Part shown: one piece after another, positions 1 through 13,800 of the stretch
Layout: every line of letters starts with the position of its first letter
Position numbering within the stretch: the stretch's first letter is position 1
Assembly: GCF_024323335.1 (NCBI RefSeq)
Contig: NC_066584.1
Span: forward strand, 241,269,994-241,333,993
DNA length: 64,000 nt
Origin: Lathyrus oleraceus
Taxonomy: Eukaryota; Streptophyta; Magnoliopsida; Fabales; Fabaceae
Direction of reading: 5' to 3'
The notes under the pieces: generated by a model
What the model saw: only the letters and a program-made list of their open reading frames with translations
Database searches by the model: none
What the model was told of the DNA's origin: nothing
Translations under genes and position numbers: made by a program

Positions 1-480
1 AATAGTGATGTTGGTTGAAACACCTTATTAGATGACTCCAAAGAAAATGGAGGTTTATATTTAACATAGCTGGAGTAGAGGTCTCTTTGAAGTCTAAGAA
101 ACCAAAAATTATATTCAACCAGTTATGAAATTATAAACGATAGTACTTGCCACTGCTAGTTAAGAAATAAGTTAAATAAGATTGTTGCTAGCAAAGATCT
201 TTTTTATGATAAAAACAAAGTTGTAAAGTGATATGAAATAAACCTCTAATTACAAATCAAAGAAGCATGATTTCTAAAAATAATGAGAGGATGATGTTAT
301 AAAAACTCTTAATGAGATCTATACTCCATGATGAGTGGAGAATACTCTTAACATACTCCCCCATGTGAATGTGGAAGTGAGACCGATTCCTATGAAATTT
401 TAGACAAAATTCCTAGAGTGTTCATTATAATGAGATATGTGTTTAAGGACATTAAAGAATATGATTTTAAATAATAACAA
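1..480. other. no gene seen
   Basis: AT-rich sequence with no open frame, terminal repeat or tandem structure that I can support. It leads into a decayed transposon ORF. Confidence 0.5.
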
Positions 481-2330
481 CTATGAAATAATTATTTGTA
501 GGTTTAATGTCGACGATCCTATATAATTGTCGACTCTTCCAGTGAGCTTGGAAAAGAGGGTATGCAATTGCTTTGACTATTGTGTGATCCCTCTATATGA
601 GTGCTTGTTCACAAGGATAGGATTGTGGCTACATTTATCCTACTTCGATATGGTAGTCCGGAAACATTTGAAAGTTGCTCCTTATCAACTTCATCTGAGG
701 TCCTGGGCCTATATGAGGGTATTCCAGTTGTTTGTCACGCATAAATCTTGGAAGCTTTCCCTTGAATTATTCCTTTATTTGTTCCATCTGAAGCGCTCAT
801 CTCAAGACAACTTATGCGACCAAGGGCTTATTAGTTTCTATCCAGATGATATCCTTGGTTCGACCCTTTCACCTATGACTGAGGTAATTTTCTAGGGTTC
901 TTTTTACTGGTGAATCCCGTTACGCTAGAGGCCTATCTCACTTTGTTCTACTCCCCTTCTGAGTCTTCTCCCTTCTATAAGAGCTCATTTCTGAAGTACT
1001 TGTGTTCATTTCACTTCAATCGAGATATTCCTTCCTACTGCACCAAGTTGGGTCCTCTTTCCCTTGACGAGGCAGTGATGAAGGATGAAATGTACTCCTG
1101 GTTTTATGCACTTGGCTACGAAGATGAGTTTGGTACCGGTGAGGTACCTTCCACCAAGATGAGGAAGAGGCGAATTAATACTTAAGCCATCGTGAGTGCG
1201 GTTAGCCGGAAGGAAAGAAATGAGATTTTTGGTGAGGACATAATCATAGAGTTTTTTTTTTGTTTTTTAAATAATTTTTTTGACATGCGTGATTGCATTT
1301 TTTAGATAATATGGACGAGTTGCATATGTTTTATGATCTTGCAAGTGCTCAAGGTATTCAGGTCATGGTGTCTTCTATGACGACTACTACTTCTATTCCA
1401 ATCATCACTCTGATCTCGACTATTAAGACCCTAATTTCTGCCCCTGGGGTCAAGCAACTTGTTACTATTGCATAAGGAGTCGTCACTGTATCTAATTTCA
1501 ACAAAGAGGGCCCGAGGAAAAAAGATCAACACGTCCCCCAAAAGAGGGTTCTCCAAAACGGACTCACCTTGTGAGAAGGACGATTAAGGGGAGGTAACTC
1601 CCTTCTTGCGGATGCCAAATGTTTTCTCTTTCCGGCTTGTTTACACTTCCGAGGAGGACGCTGCTAATGTTCTGACGTCAGAATTGTCCTTCATTTAAAA
1701 TCTCTCTGAGGCGAAAAAGATGAACCTTGTATTTGAAGTCACCCACAACATGTATCAGGTTGTTTCTCTATTCTCTCTTGTTACTTTTGTCATATGAGAC
1801 ATATCGGGTGTTCACAATCCTTCCAAGAAAAGGGACACTTGTGTGAGGCTATAAAGTAGAAGTACTTCGCTTTTTAGAAGGATATGACTGAGCTATAGAA
1901 GAAGGTCAAAGTCATTGACTCTCTGCAGTATGACTCCCGTTCTACATTGGTTGCCTGGATAATTGAGTTGGAGATTGCTCTTAAGGCATAGGAGAAATTT
2001 CATTATGATGCCTCTGAAGTTATTATAGAGAAGGCCCATCAGGAGGAAGAGGATAAGAAAACTCTTCTTCGAGAGCCAGTGCTAATATCAAGGCCCTTCA
2101 AAATCTAGAAGACGAGGTTACCAACTTGAAGATGACGCTTCATGATTCCCTACAACAGACTATGGAGACTATTTATGGGGTCTGTGACCAGGTCGTGGAG
2201 CAGGTGACAAGGTTTTGTTCCATTTCCATAATTTATGCTGAGACGCTGAACCCATTCCAGACTGCTCACTAGAGGACTCTAGATGGTGATCTCGGTACCC
2301 TAGCTCTGGGTGCTTCGACTTAATTTCATC
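480..2330 (+). pseudogene. decayed plant transposon ORF (putative gypsy-type transposon domain, PF04195-like)
   Basis: Two adjacent open stretches (527-895 and 910-1185) read like the N-terminal domain annotated in plants as 'putative gypsy type transposon'. They show segments such as FDMVVRKHLKVAPYQLH, SWAYMRVFQLFVTHKSW and FHFNRDIPSYCTKLGPLSLD. The first stretch opens at a TTG, not an ATG, and the two differ in frame. A T-rich tract ending in TTTTTTAG near 1304 could be an old intron acceptor, followed by MDELHMFYDLASAQGIQ. Downstream to about 2330 the reading breaks repeatedly, with coiled-coil-like fragments. The function of the family is unknown; it is common in retroelement-derived ORFs. 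The family call is from memory, moderate confidence; the pseudogene state is seen directly. Confidence 0.55.
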
Positions 2331-2990
2331 TTTTCCCTTTGTATTAGTTATTTCATGTAAAATTTCCCAAACTTTGTGCCTTTGGTGTAACGAACAATAA
2401 TATTTATAAAATAATTTTACCTCAATGATTTGTGTATTGTTTAGCTTAAATTTTTGTATTTGTCTCCATTTAATTGTTATTTCCCTGCTGCAACCCTGGT
2501 AGTTCGCAATTTGTTATAACACCATAATTCTCTTTGCACCTCTGCAATGAAAGGTTTATAGACCACAAAGCATGACTGATGGTCACCGGTGAGTTGTGGG
2601 TATGCACCTTGGCAAATGCAAAGGGTTGTTTGCTTAGAGTGCGGAAACCCTGATTGCTTGCCTTTGGGAAGGAAATGCATGCCTCCTTGCAATGAAGCAT
2701 TTGATGCGCTCTTCACACTCTCTTGACAATGGTCTTTGTGATTTGAGGCATACTACATTGAATTACGTCAACTACCATTTTTGATCGATATTTTTGTCTT
2801 ATATATTTAGCATTTGTTTGCATGTTGTATTTAGCATCCGATGTAGTAATATATTAACTTGTGCGATATACTAAGCATGTTGATAGCGTTTCCCACGGTG
2901 CAGATCCTACTGGACGGGACCGATAGGATGCATTCATTTTTTTTTGCGTTCCGTATCACAGATGACCGTTCCCCGGCCAAGGGCAGGATC
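2331..2990. other. no gene seen
   Basis: Two overlapping minus-strand ORFs (2470-2716) lie here in different frames. Neither resembles a family I know and they shadow each other, so I do not call a gene. Confidence 0.4.
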
Positions 2991-2994
2991 CATG

Positions 2995-3730
2995 TCCCTT
3001 ATAAGTTTATGTGTGGTTTCTAAGAGGGGGGTGAATTAGATTTATTGGACGTTTCTCAATTTGAAGGGTTAGCACTGGTTTTGTTATTTTTCAGAAATGA
3101 TATGAAAGTAAATATGTTGAAAAATAAATGCAGAAAGTAAAAGACACAACAATATATCCTGGTTCCCCTCACAATCCAAGAGTAATGAAGTCCCCTCACT
3201 CCCTGTGAGAGATTTTCCACTATGTCAGATCTTTGTACAAGTCTTCCACCAAGACCTATCCTACAATCTTCTAACATAAGCAACACAATAAATAAGGAAA
3301 ATCCCCTTATGATCTTTACAAAGTACAACAAGAGAATAATCCTCCCTTATTCACTCTCTTGCTTCCAATAATCCTGGACAACAAGGAAATCACAACAATT
3401 TGAATTTTTACAAGTGTTTGAAGTTGTATCACAATGTATATCAATTCCTAGAATTAATCTTCTCTATCAAGTAGGAAATTCACAATATGTAATAGTGCTA
3501 AATGATTATAATGTTGAAAATTCCAGAGATGAATGAAAATGTATGCCGTAAGTTTCAAACAAAAAGTTAATTCACAAGGCACTTGTTTTGAAAAAGAGAG
3601 AGTAATGAGTTTGAATTGCTATGAAAGAGAGATGAGTTTAAAATTCTGAAAGAATTATGAACAAGAACAAATTACTACCTATTATTTCTCCCCCTTTTGA
3701 CATCATCAAAAAGAAGATAAAGTAGAATAA
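2995..3730 (-). repeat. SIRE/Maximus-like LTR fragment
   Basis: The stretch around 3125-3330 matches 32945-33165 in the same orientation: both have 'CTGGTTCCCCTCACAA', then 'CAGTCCCC/AAGTCCCC', then a GAGATTTT block and 'AGATCT'. Near 3690 the sequence CTCCCCCTTTTGACATCATC reads on the minus strand as a purine-rich tract following TTTTTGATGATG, which is typical of the polypurine tract of SIRE-type copia elements. The piece is therefore an old minus-strand LTR end. Exact borders were not found. Confidence 0.5.
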
Positions 3731-4029
3731 AGCAAGGTGATAACATAGAAAGGATATATTTATAATTGAAAATTAATAGCACAAAATTAGACACTTGTCC
3801 GTGTCCCTAAGGATGGGCTTAGATTGAGGTGGACGTCTTTAGGCTCCACCAACTAACGCCATTGGATTGGCTAGATCCAAAGGGATGCACTAGCTACGTA
3901 GAAATTCGTTTAAGCCGTATCATATATGCAGAAATGTGTGTAACCTGTATCGGACATACAAAAGTGCGTGTATTCTTTGTCTTTGCAGAAATGTTGTAAT
4001 CTTTATCTTCATTGCCTTTAGCACTCTAA

Positions 4030-4040
4030 GAGATAGATAG

Positions 4041-4071
<31 letters not shown>

Positions 4072-4083
4072 GATAGATAGATA
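4030..4083. repeat. (GATA)n microsatellite
   Basis: About 13 GATA/GATAAATA units, followed by a short GA run. An ORF over it (poly-Ile/Tyr/Leu/Ser) is an artefact of the repeat. Confidence 0.95.
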
Positions 4084-4364
4084 TAGAGAGAGAGAATTCA
4101 ACAAATGAAATAATAAACAAATATTTATATTTATAATGAAGTAAATTTGTTACAGGGAGACAACTGAATGATTAGGTAAGTAAATCTTCAACTACAACAC
4201 CGTTTTAGCTTGTCTCTAGGCTTGCTGCCAGATTCCACTAGGGGCCAAGAATATTGACGAATAGAGGTGAAGCTCCATGAGATACTCGTCTCCCGATCTT
4301 TACGAAAGAAGCTTGGTTAGCTCTCTTTAAAAGGTGATCTTTATAAGGACAAGTGATGTTGGGC

Positions 4365-4369
4365 GAGGG
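4365..4369. repeat. target-site duplication, left copy (GAGGG)
   Basis: GAGGG directly abuts the LTR at 4370 and is repeated at 5700-5704 on the other side. Confidence 0.85.
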
Positions 4370-4566
4370 TGAAGGAGAATGGCGATCCAAAACGCAGCGG
4401 AATTTAAAATTTCTCCTTTAATGATCCTTACGAATGGGCATGATCAGTGATAGAATCGTTACCTCTTGTGGCGATCACGAACGTTGAACGATGACAACGC
4501 CTCTACTCAGTCCACACGAACGTATTCCTTCAATCTCAGTGCTAGCTGCTACGAATGAAGGCTTTG

Positions 4567-4569
<3 letters not shown>

Positions 4570-4600
<31 letters not shown>
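4570..4600. repeat. (GA)n microsatellite inside the solo LTR
   Basis: About 15 GA units just downstream of the LTR TATA box on the minus strand. The sister LTR copy at 41487-41502 has a much shorter tract. Confidence 0.9.
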
Positions 4601-4605
<5 letters not shown>

Positions 4606-4640
4606 AAATTGCAAGTGTAACAATGCTTCTACACAAGGGT

Positions 4641-4650
4641 TCTATTTATA
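4641..4650 (-). promoter_or_regulatory. LTR TATA box
   Basis: TATAAATAGA on the minus strand, in the U3 end of the solo LTR. The sister copy has the same motif at 41430-41438 on the plus strand. Confidence 0.6.
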
Positions 4651-5699
4651 GAACCACTTGTGTGGGCTGCAAGCTAAAAAGCCCACTCAAGTGTATATGG
4701 CCCATATCTTATAATATGCCAAAATCACTTAAGCGTGTGGTACCTTACCATATTTCGTATTCTACTTAAGTACACCGTGCCTTACGATGTTCTATAATTC
4801 ACTTAAGGGCACCGTACATTACATTATTCCTTAATTACTCTATCTCTCATCAACCCGTCCTTTGTGTGTGACCCTATAGGTTTTCGCGCCATTGGCAATT
4901 ATATTAAATCACGTATTTAACATAATAAACAGTGAGCGGTATCTAGCAACACATCACTGCTACCCAAGACACGAAAATGTCATGTGATCTGACAAATCCT
5001 TCTGTGCTAATAATTATGTATATAATTACCCTTTTGCCCTTATGTCTATATTGAACACAAGGCATAGACTGTGTCATCCTTGTCCAGTTCAATATTGGGC
5101 CCATAGACATTTATCCTGTTACGCAGGATGGGCAAATTCCATCTAGGTCACTCATGTCCCTTAGCATGCTTCGTGGAGTACCCATCAACTGTCATTATGG
5201 TCATCCAATTACGGACAACGTTTGATCATCAATAAGGCACTCGACTCTACATCTAGGGTCCATAGTGGTTTCAGGTCGAAGGGTGGTATACACCATTATC
5301 ACCATGAGAATAACTTATGACACTTTGCATAACATTCTATATAGTATTCTCATAGCGGGTCAATCCAGTATAAATATTACTCTTAATATTCATACCTATG
5401 TTTAAGACTTGATAACTCTTTATCCATGATCCATGAGATGTGATCATCAGTCTATAAACATAATAGTCTTCATGCATTAATGTTATCCCACTTCACAATA
5501 AATCTTGACTACGGATACTTTAAGAATAGTGTCCTTATGTTTAATGTGATCTCATGATTAAGTCATACTTGATACATTAAACGAACTAGCTATTCTAGGG
5601 ACTTTATTAAATAAACATAATAAAGAAAAAGCCTTTTATTATTAATAAATAATTCGATACAAGTACCAAAAGTATTGGCCTCTAGGGCTTACACCAACA

Positions 5700-5704
5700 G
5701 AGGG
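5700..5704. repeat. target-site duplication, right copy (GAGGG)
   Basis: Matches 4365-4369 exactly. Confidence 0.85.
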
Positions 5705-6846
<1,142 letters not shown>

Positions 6847-6891
6847 ATTTTTAGAATTGGTTTAAAATGTTATATACTACAAGCAAAATGG

Positions 6892-6895
<4 letters not shown>

Positions 6896-6969
<74 letters not shown>
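6896..6969. repeat. (TA)n microsatellite, second block
   Basis: About 36 TA units, separated from the first block by 53 bp of unique AT-rich sequence. Assembly length across such tracts is often unreliable. Confidence 0.95.
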
Positions 6970-6974
<5 letters not shown>

Positions 6975-7655
6975 CTGTGAGACTTTTTAGATGATTTATA
7001 ATTTGACTTTTATTAGTTTGTATAGAGTTTTTAAAACACTTCAATCTTGCCTATTTAAAGACACTCGAGTTTGTTCTAAATTCGATTGGGTCTATTTTCA
7101 CCTCTTTATATCTAAAGATTTCAAATATTAGTGCTGTAGATTTTTATTTGAACTGTTTAATGAGAGAAAAAGTTTAATCAGATGCACATTTCATTATCAT
7201 AAATTTTATCAATAATGATCAATTGAGAGATATTTTCACAGAATCCCTATAAGATCTTAGAATCAATCGTGTATATATATGACAACTAACTTGAAACGCA
7301 TGTGATTTATATGATCCAACATGAAAGAGTGTTAATATCTTAACAATATAAAAATGATATAAATTTAATCTATTTAGAGACAATTTCAAACATATGCATC
7401 CCATATTCTCTTACTTTCTCTCTTTCAACAGAAACAATAAATAGAATAAATCATGTCTTAATAGACGCATCACATACATGGCATATATACAAAAGATATT
7501 TGAAAAACCTAACACAACCATTTTGCATGAACTTATTTACAATATACTAGTTAAAAATATATCAAAAGAATCATGTAATAATTTTTGCATTTCCATCTCT
7601 TCAATATGCATGCACCTATGATAATTAAGTACATGGTTTTGTACACAATACCCTA
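6970..7655. other. region downstream of the annexin gene
   Basis: No coding signal. As the annexin runs on the minus strand, its 3' UTR and poly(A) site should lie in the right part of this stretch. No clear AATAAA was fixed. Confidence 0.4.
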
Positions 7656-7859
7656 CTAATAATCAGTACCTAAGAGATGGATAAGAAAGTCTTCATAATG
7701 TCCACTTGTATCTGAACGAACTGCATGTGTTAATGGTTTTCCATATTGACTATAATATGCTGCTTTTATATGCACCATGTCAATCTCAGTCCTTGTCACA
7801 ATTACCCTAATTAGTCTACGATCATCAGTTCCAATGCCCTTCATTGACTTGCGCAAAAG
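7656..7859 (-). CDS. ANN5: annexin exon 6 (terminal)
   Basis: Acceptor CTTTGCAG|CTTTTG. Residues 258-324 with repeat IV loop MKGIGTD, ligand D307, and the end [10 protein letters not shown] before TAG. Confidence 0.9.
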   Translation of the reverse strand, partial: LLRKSMKGIGTDDRRLIRVIVTRTEIDMVHIKAAYYSQYGKPLTHAVRSDTSGHYEDFLIHLLGTDY

Positions 7860-10800
7860 CTGCAAAGGTATATACAATAAATTGCATCATTCGAGTATAA
7901 ACCCAACCAGTAATAATATTTTGAAAAGACTATTGGTGTTAAGTTGTAACTTGTATAAAGCAAAAACTATTAACATGTGTCGCACGACACGTGTCGGAGC
8001 AGCATGTGTCGGTATCCGACAATTGTATAACATCCGTACGACACATGTTGAAAAAATTAGACAAATGTCAGACAAGTGTCAGAAAAGTTAGTGTCATAAG
8101 AAAATGTTTTTTATATGTTTCGACACTTGTTGAATCGTTGTCCGACATCCGTATGACACTCATACAACACGTGTCATATAATGTAGACACTATTTTCAGA
8201 AATATATATATTTTTTTTTTCATCATCACAGCTTATATATTTTTTTGACCAAATCTCATACACTTCTGAAATGATTAAACATATTTTGAAACAATAATAT
8301 AAATGAAGAATTAAAATATTAATTTTGATTAGAATACTTTAAATTCTTTTAATGATAGATGGATAAATGAAACTCAAATATTATCATATACATAGCGGTG
8401 TCAATGTCGATATTTTAATATTATTAATGTTGGAGTGTTTGTGTCTGTGTCTGTGTCGGGTCGGGTGTCCTTATCGAAATTTGTGCTTCATAATACAAAA
8501 ATACATGAGGTCTATAGATGAAAATGAATTATAAGTCATTAGTGAAAAAATATTCATTTAGACATCACCACACCGATTGTAATTGCTCACATCTTTTGTG
8601 ATATGAGTTTAAATGCAAAATCCCTCTACTATGTTGTACATCATACTATTCTTCTTTACTATAAATGTAATTTTTATCATTTTTTTTTGTATTAATTTGT
8701 ATTATCTTTAATCATTAATAAAATTGATTTTTATAATTCATAATATATAGTATGAGAGCTTTTTTTTAAAGAGTGTTTTAATCCTTGAATAGTATATTGT
8801 AAAGTGTCCACTAGAACGGAAGAAAGGGACAATCCAAAAGAATAAAAGAATAGAAGACCCAAACTCCCCGTGAGACAAGACATGCCATTAAATTTAAAGG
8901 AATAATGATCGATACATATTTCGTTTATGACAAGTGTTCTCAAGAGAAAGTTTTAGATACTAAAATCTAATAAATGACTCATATTCATGTAGACTTTATT
9001 CTAATTATAAATACCTTTTACTTACTGTAGTTATAGTCACTGACATGGAAATTTGAGTGTTTATAGGTATCTCATTTCCCCACTATCAGAGTAGAAGGAT
9101 ATTCAAATCTTTAACAAAGTTTTCTATCACATCATAATTTATCCTTTTTACATGAATCAGAAAGATCAACCTAACATCATTTGACGTTGTCTCTGGAATC
9201 ATTCCTTAACGTTTCTACTCTTTTCACTTTGATGGTAGATTTTCACGACGGCATACTCACTAAATTCTAGATGTCACATCATCAAAAGTTACGTCGCTCA
9301 AAACTCTAAAGCCATAATGGTAGTTACATTTCTTAGATGATAATTATTGCACACCTATTCCTAGGTCAACATCCCTAAATGATATACCCTACTTAACAAA
9401 AGGAAAGACCGAAAAAGACTAGTAAATCTCATGACACTATTACGAAGAAAAATTGAAGAAATTGAAAGGCCAAGAAAGACCGCGATAAATTCCAAAATGA
9501 ATCCTCCGCGAACAAATTCAAATTTAATAGCATGAAGTTCAAAGCACTTATAGAAAAATATATTGGATTAAAAAGTCATGCCCCATTTTCCTTGGCCCAA
9601 GAATGGGGGATACCGTTCTGGATTGGGAAAATACCCAATGTAGTATGACCCAATAAAAGGAAAATCCAAAATATTGAGGGTCCAAATGCCCCACGAGACA
9701 AGATAAATCGTCAGATTCGGGGGCTCATGATCAATACATATTTTTCTCTAGGATAAGTTTTACCAAAGAAAGGTTCTAAAGAATAGAATCCTATAACCTA
9801 ACTATAAAATCCTCACAAAGGTCTCATATTTAGGCACACAATATTTTAACTCTAAATACTACTCACAACAGTCTTTGACTTGGGCATCAGAATTTTTGGA
9901 GATACTCTAACCGTCGGATCAGAGCAAAAGGATACCCATAGTTTTAATAGAGTTCACCATCCAAACATAATTCAATCCTTTTATGTGAATCAAGAAGGTC
10001 CATTTAGGATCACACAATTTTTTATATTGTTGTCCCCTATCCTACATTGATCCAACAACTTCGTCTTCTTTTTTCTTATAGATTTTTTTGTACCGTTGTT
10101 GACCTCTGAGCTTCAATCCATGAAATCTTGAGTTGCTCCACTATTAGTACATCTACAACTAGATTCCATTTTTTTTATGTGCATGCAAGCGATGGTCCAA
10201 ATTCAGTCATTTTTACACCTAAATTGAATGATTCTAACTATCCAGCATGAAATCACTCCATGTGTAAAACCTTAGTAGTAAATAAAAAGCTAGTAATCAT
10301 CGATTGATCTAATTCATTTCCTAATTCACTCGATTTGAACAAAGGTGTGGGGGAAATATGTCATCATCTATTATATTAATTGATCATGAACTGGGTCTCT
10401 GATTTAATTACTTAAACTATCATTTTTCAAGAAAGGTTTATTGATGTTTGGGTTCTCCTTTCTTTCGTCTTTTTAAAACTCAGCCTGATTATAGTTATTT
10501 ACATACTTTTTGATGTGTGTGTTTTGTTCACTTACCTCAGTTTGAACGAAATAAGCTTGGAGCACAGTCTATTCAATGTGCATTTATGGGGTATAACAAC
10601 TCTCATAAGGGTTTTGTGTGTTATGATGTGTCTAATCACCACTTTCGAGTTTCTAGGAATGTTACATTTTTTGATAATCAATTTATGTTTCATTCTCTTC
10701 CTCCTGTCACAAATGAAGTTGTTATTCTTCCTAATTTTTCTATTATGCCTCGATCTATAGAACGTTACAAACCAGGAATCACATATGTCAGACAACGTAG

Positions 10801-13800
10801 AAAACAGGTTCCCACTGCCCCTCCCGACACAGATCCGCCACCTGATCCTGAACTGGTCAAACAACGACGTTCTAGTCGAATATCTAAAGCACCAGATAGA
10901 TATTCACCAGATAGGTATGATTCCTCACATACTTCTCTGACCGCCTCACTGTCTAGCATATCTATTCCTACTTGTTATGCACAGGCTGTTAAAGACATGC
11001 GTTGGATAAAAGCAATGAATGAGGAACTTCAGGCTCTTCAAGAGAATTTTACATGGGATATTATCTCTTGTCCCTCTGATATCAAACCCATAGGCTGCAA
11101 ATGGGTGTATTATGTGAAACTGAATTCTGATGGGTCTCTCAATCGTTTCAAGGCTCGATTGGTTGCCTTAGGAAATAAGCAGGAATATGGAATTGATTAT
11201 GATGAGACATTTGCACCGGTTGCCAAAATGACATCTGTTCGTACAATACTCTCCATAGCTGCTTCTAACGGGTGGTCTCTTCATCAAATGGATGTGAAAA
11301 ATGCTTTTCTTCATGGTGACCTAACAGAAGATATTTATATGACTCCTCCTCAAGGTTTATTCTTGTCATCTAAGGGTGTGTGCAAGCTCAAATGCTCCTT
11401 ATATGGTTTGAAACAAGCGCCTAGAGCATGGTATGAAAAATTCCGCTCAACTCTACTTGGGTTCTCCTTTACTCATAGTCAATATGATTCTTCTCTATTT
11501 ATTCATAGAACTTCTACTGGAATTGTCCTACTTCTTTTGTATGTTGATGATATGATTATTACTGGTTCTGATCATGCTTCGATTCAAAGCCTTAAACAAC
11601 AGTTACAAGAATCATTTCATATGAAAGATCTTGGTAATTTGCATTACTTTCTTGGTCTTGAGGTTCATTCTACATTTAAGGGCATATTCCTCCATCAACA
11701 CAAGTATGCCACATATTTAATTTCTATGGCTGGTCTACAATCGGCTAATACAGTGGATACTCCTCTTGAGGTTAATGTTAAATATCATCGTGATGATGGT
11801 GATCTCTTGCCTGATCCCTTATTGTATCGTCAACTCGTGGGTAACCTTAATTACCTGACTATTACTCGCCCTGACATATCTTTTGATGTTCAACAAGTAA
11901 GTCAATTCATGCACTCTCCTCGTCATCTTCACTTGGCAGTAGTTCGTCGCATAATTTGCTACCTGAAGGGAAGCTCTCATCGTGGTTTATTCTTTCCCAC
12001 TGCAATTGCTCCTAAACTGAGTGCTTATATTGATGCCGATTGGGCAGGATGTCCTGATACTCGACGATCTGTCACTGGTTGGTGCATGTTTCTTGGCTCT
12101 TCATTGATATCATGGAAAAGTAAGAAACAAGCGAGAGTTTCTAAATCTTCTACTGAATCTGAGTATCGTGCCATGTCTGCTGCCTGTTCTGAAATAATTT
12201 GGCTTCGTGGTCTTTTGGCTGAACTTGATCTTCCTCAAATAGAGCCAACTTCACTTTATGCGGACAATACAAGTGTCATCCAAATCGTTGCGAATCCTGT
12301 TTTTCATGAACACACCAAACATATCGAAGTTGATTGTCATTCGATCCGTGACGCATATGATGACAGACTAATATCACTTACTCATGTCAGTACTCAGTTG
12401 TAGGTTGCAGATATTCTTACCAAAGTTGTTTCGCGTCCACGTCATCAGTTTCTTGTTAGCAAATTGATGCTCATTGACCAACATCATCAATTTGAGAGGG
12501 GATGTGAATAGGAATTAGTTTATTCATAGATTAAGGATTTGTTCCTAGAATAAGGGAAACAAATCAGAAATTGATTTGTTCTCATTAAATGTAATTAATT
12601 AGTGTAATTACTTGTATAACCCTAACCTCTATATATACCAGAAATAATAATGAGAGAGATATCAAACCTATTTTTCTGACATATAGATCTTTACATAACT
12701 ATGAAATATCTTTGTCTATTTTGTGGAACTTTAGGTTAGATCATTTATCACCTACTAGAACCACTAATATGTCACAATTATATCCCTCTATTATTACTAA
12801 AATTAAAGTTGTTTTTGACATTTCCCATTATTCTAGACAAAAGAAAATGCCTTAGAGTTAGTAGTTTATAGCTTAAATAAGTTAGTTAATTCCACTCCTG
12901 TGTTGTACACCATAAGAAACCAAATAAAAAGGTATATTAATGCAAATGAAAATACAAACATTTACCTTAGCAAAGTACATGTTAGAGTCAGTTGCACATC
13001 TAAGTATGGTCAATAAACCTCGCATAAAAGATCCAGATGTTTCACTCTTTATTGCCTTCATGACAAAATATGAGTTGGACTATGCACAAATAATAAATGT
13101 GAAATAGAAAAATTATCCCATATATATATATATATATATATATATTACCTTATCTAATGAGTTTCCAAATGAGGCAGTGTATGCAGAACTAACTGCAGCT
13201 AAATGTGTAGTACTTCTTTCAGTAAAGATTCTTATAAACGTTTTCTCATCAGTTCCTATTTTCTTCTCCCCAGATTTATATAGTTGTTTAGCATCTTCTT
13301 CTACCATTAGATGATCAAATTCTGGGCCTTCATAACGTGGTGTAGTTATATATCCAAGCAACAACTATTCAAATATTAAAGATTAGTATGCAAAAATCTT
13401 ACACACTCTAGGAATTTTTAGAGATGGGGAATGGATGAAGCACCTTCTTATGATCACCACTAGTTTGATTTTCAATGTCACGCTCAAGAGGAGAATGATA
13501 ATTTGAGAGATAAACTTCTTTTAATCTCCTTAATTGTGATGGTGTACGAGAACATATTATTTCTGTAGTTGCTTGATTATCAACAACCGATGAAGTTAAT
13601 GCACTCCTTGTTATTTTAGCATCTCTTGTTGGTGGATCATGCAACCAAAGTAACAATGCTTTCTGAAACCATTTAGATAACAAACGAAATAAGCAACATA
13701 CTAGAATGTTTTTTGATGAGTATTTTGTTTATACCTTGAGATGGCCACGAATCTCTGAAGATAAACGTTTGGAAAGTGGTTCAGAATAGGTAGTTTCATA

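Larger units (their letters stand above)
4370..5699 (-). mobile_element. solo LTR, family A copy 1
   Basis: On the minus strand it begins TGTTGGTGTAAGCCCTAGAG (5699) and ends CATTCTCCTTCA (4370), so it has TG...CA ends, and it is flanked by GAGGG on both sides. A second copy, in the opposite orientation, lies at 40390-41763 and aligns end to end with only scattered differences. The LTR promoter is visible: TATAAATAGA on the minus strand at 4650-4641, then a CT-rich leader. A (GA)n tract at 4570-4600 is longer than in the other copy. No internal domain is present, so it is a solo LTR left by LTR-LTR recombination. The length (1330 bp) would suit a copia element of the Angela type, but the parent family is not proven. 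Confidence 0.88.

Noticed and set aside
2470..2716. Two overlapping minus-strand ORFs of 76 and 79 codons
   Set aside because: Different frames over the same DNA, no recognised family, no flanking gene structure.
3920..4120. Minus-strand ORF of 66 codons rich in Ser, Ile, Tyr and Leu
   Set aside because: Produced by the GATA microsatellite.
7777..8248. Plus-strand ORFs of 85-104 codons over the last annexin exon and intron
   Set aside because: They run antisense to the annexin exon and through the GACAC-rich repeat, with no domain.
10532..10959. Overlapping short ORFs on both strands at the start of the copia fragment
   Set aside because: Shadows of the 628-codon copia frame.
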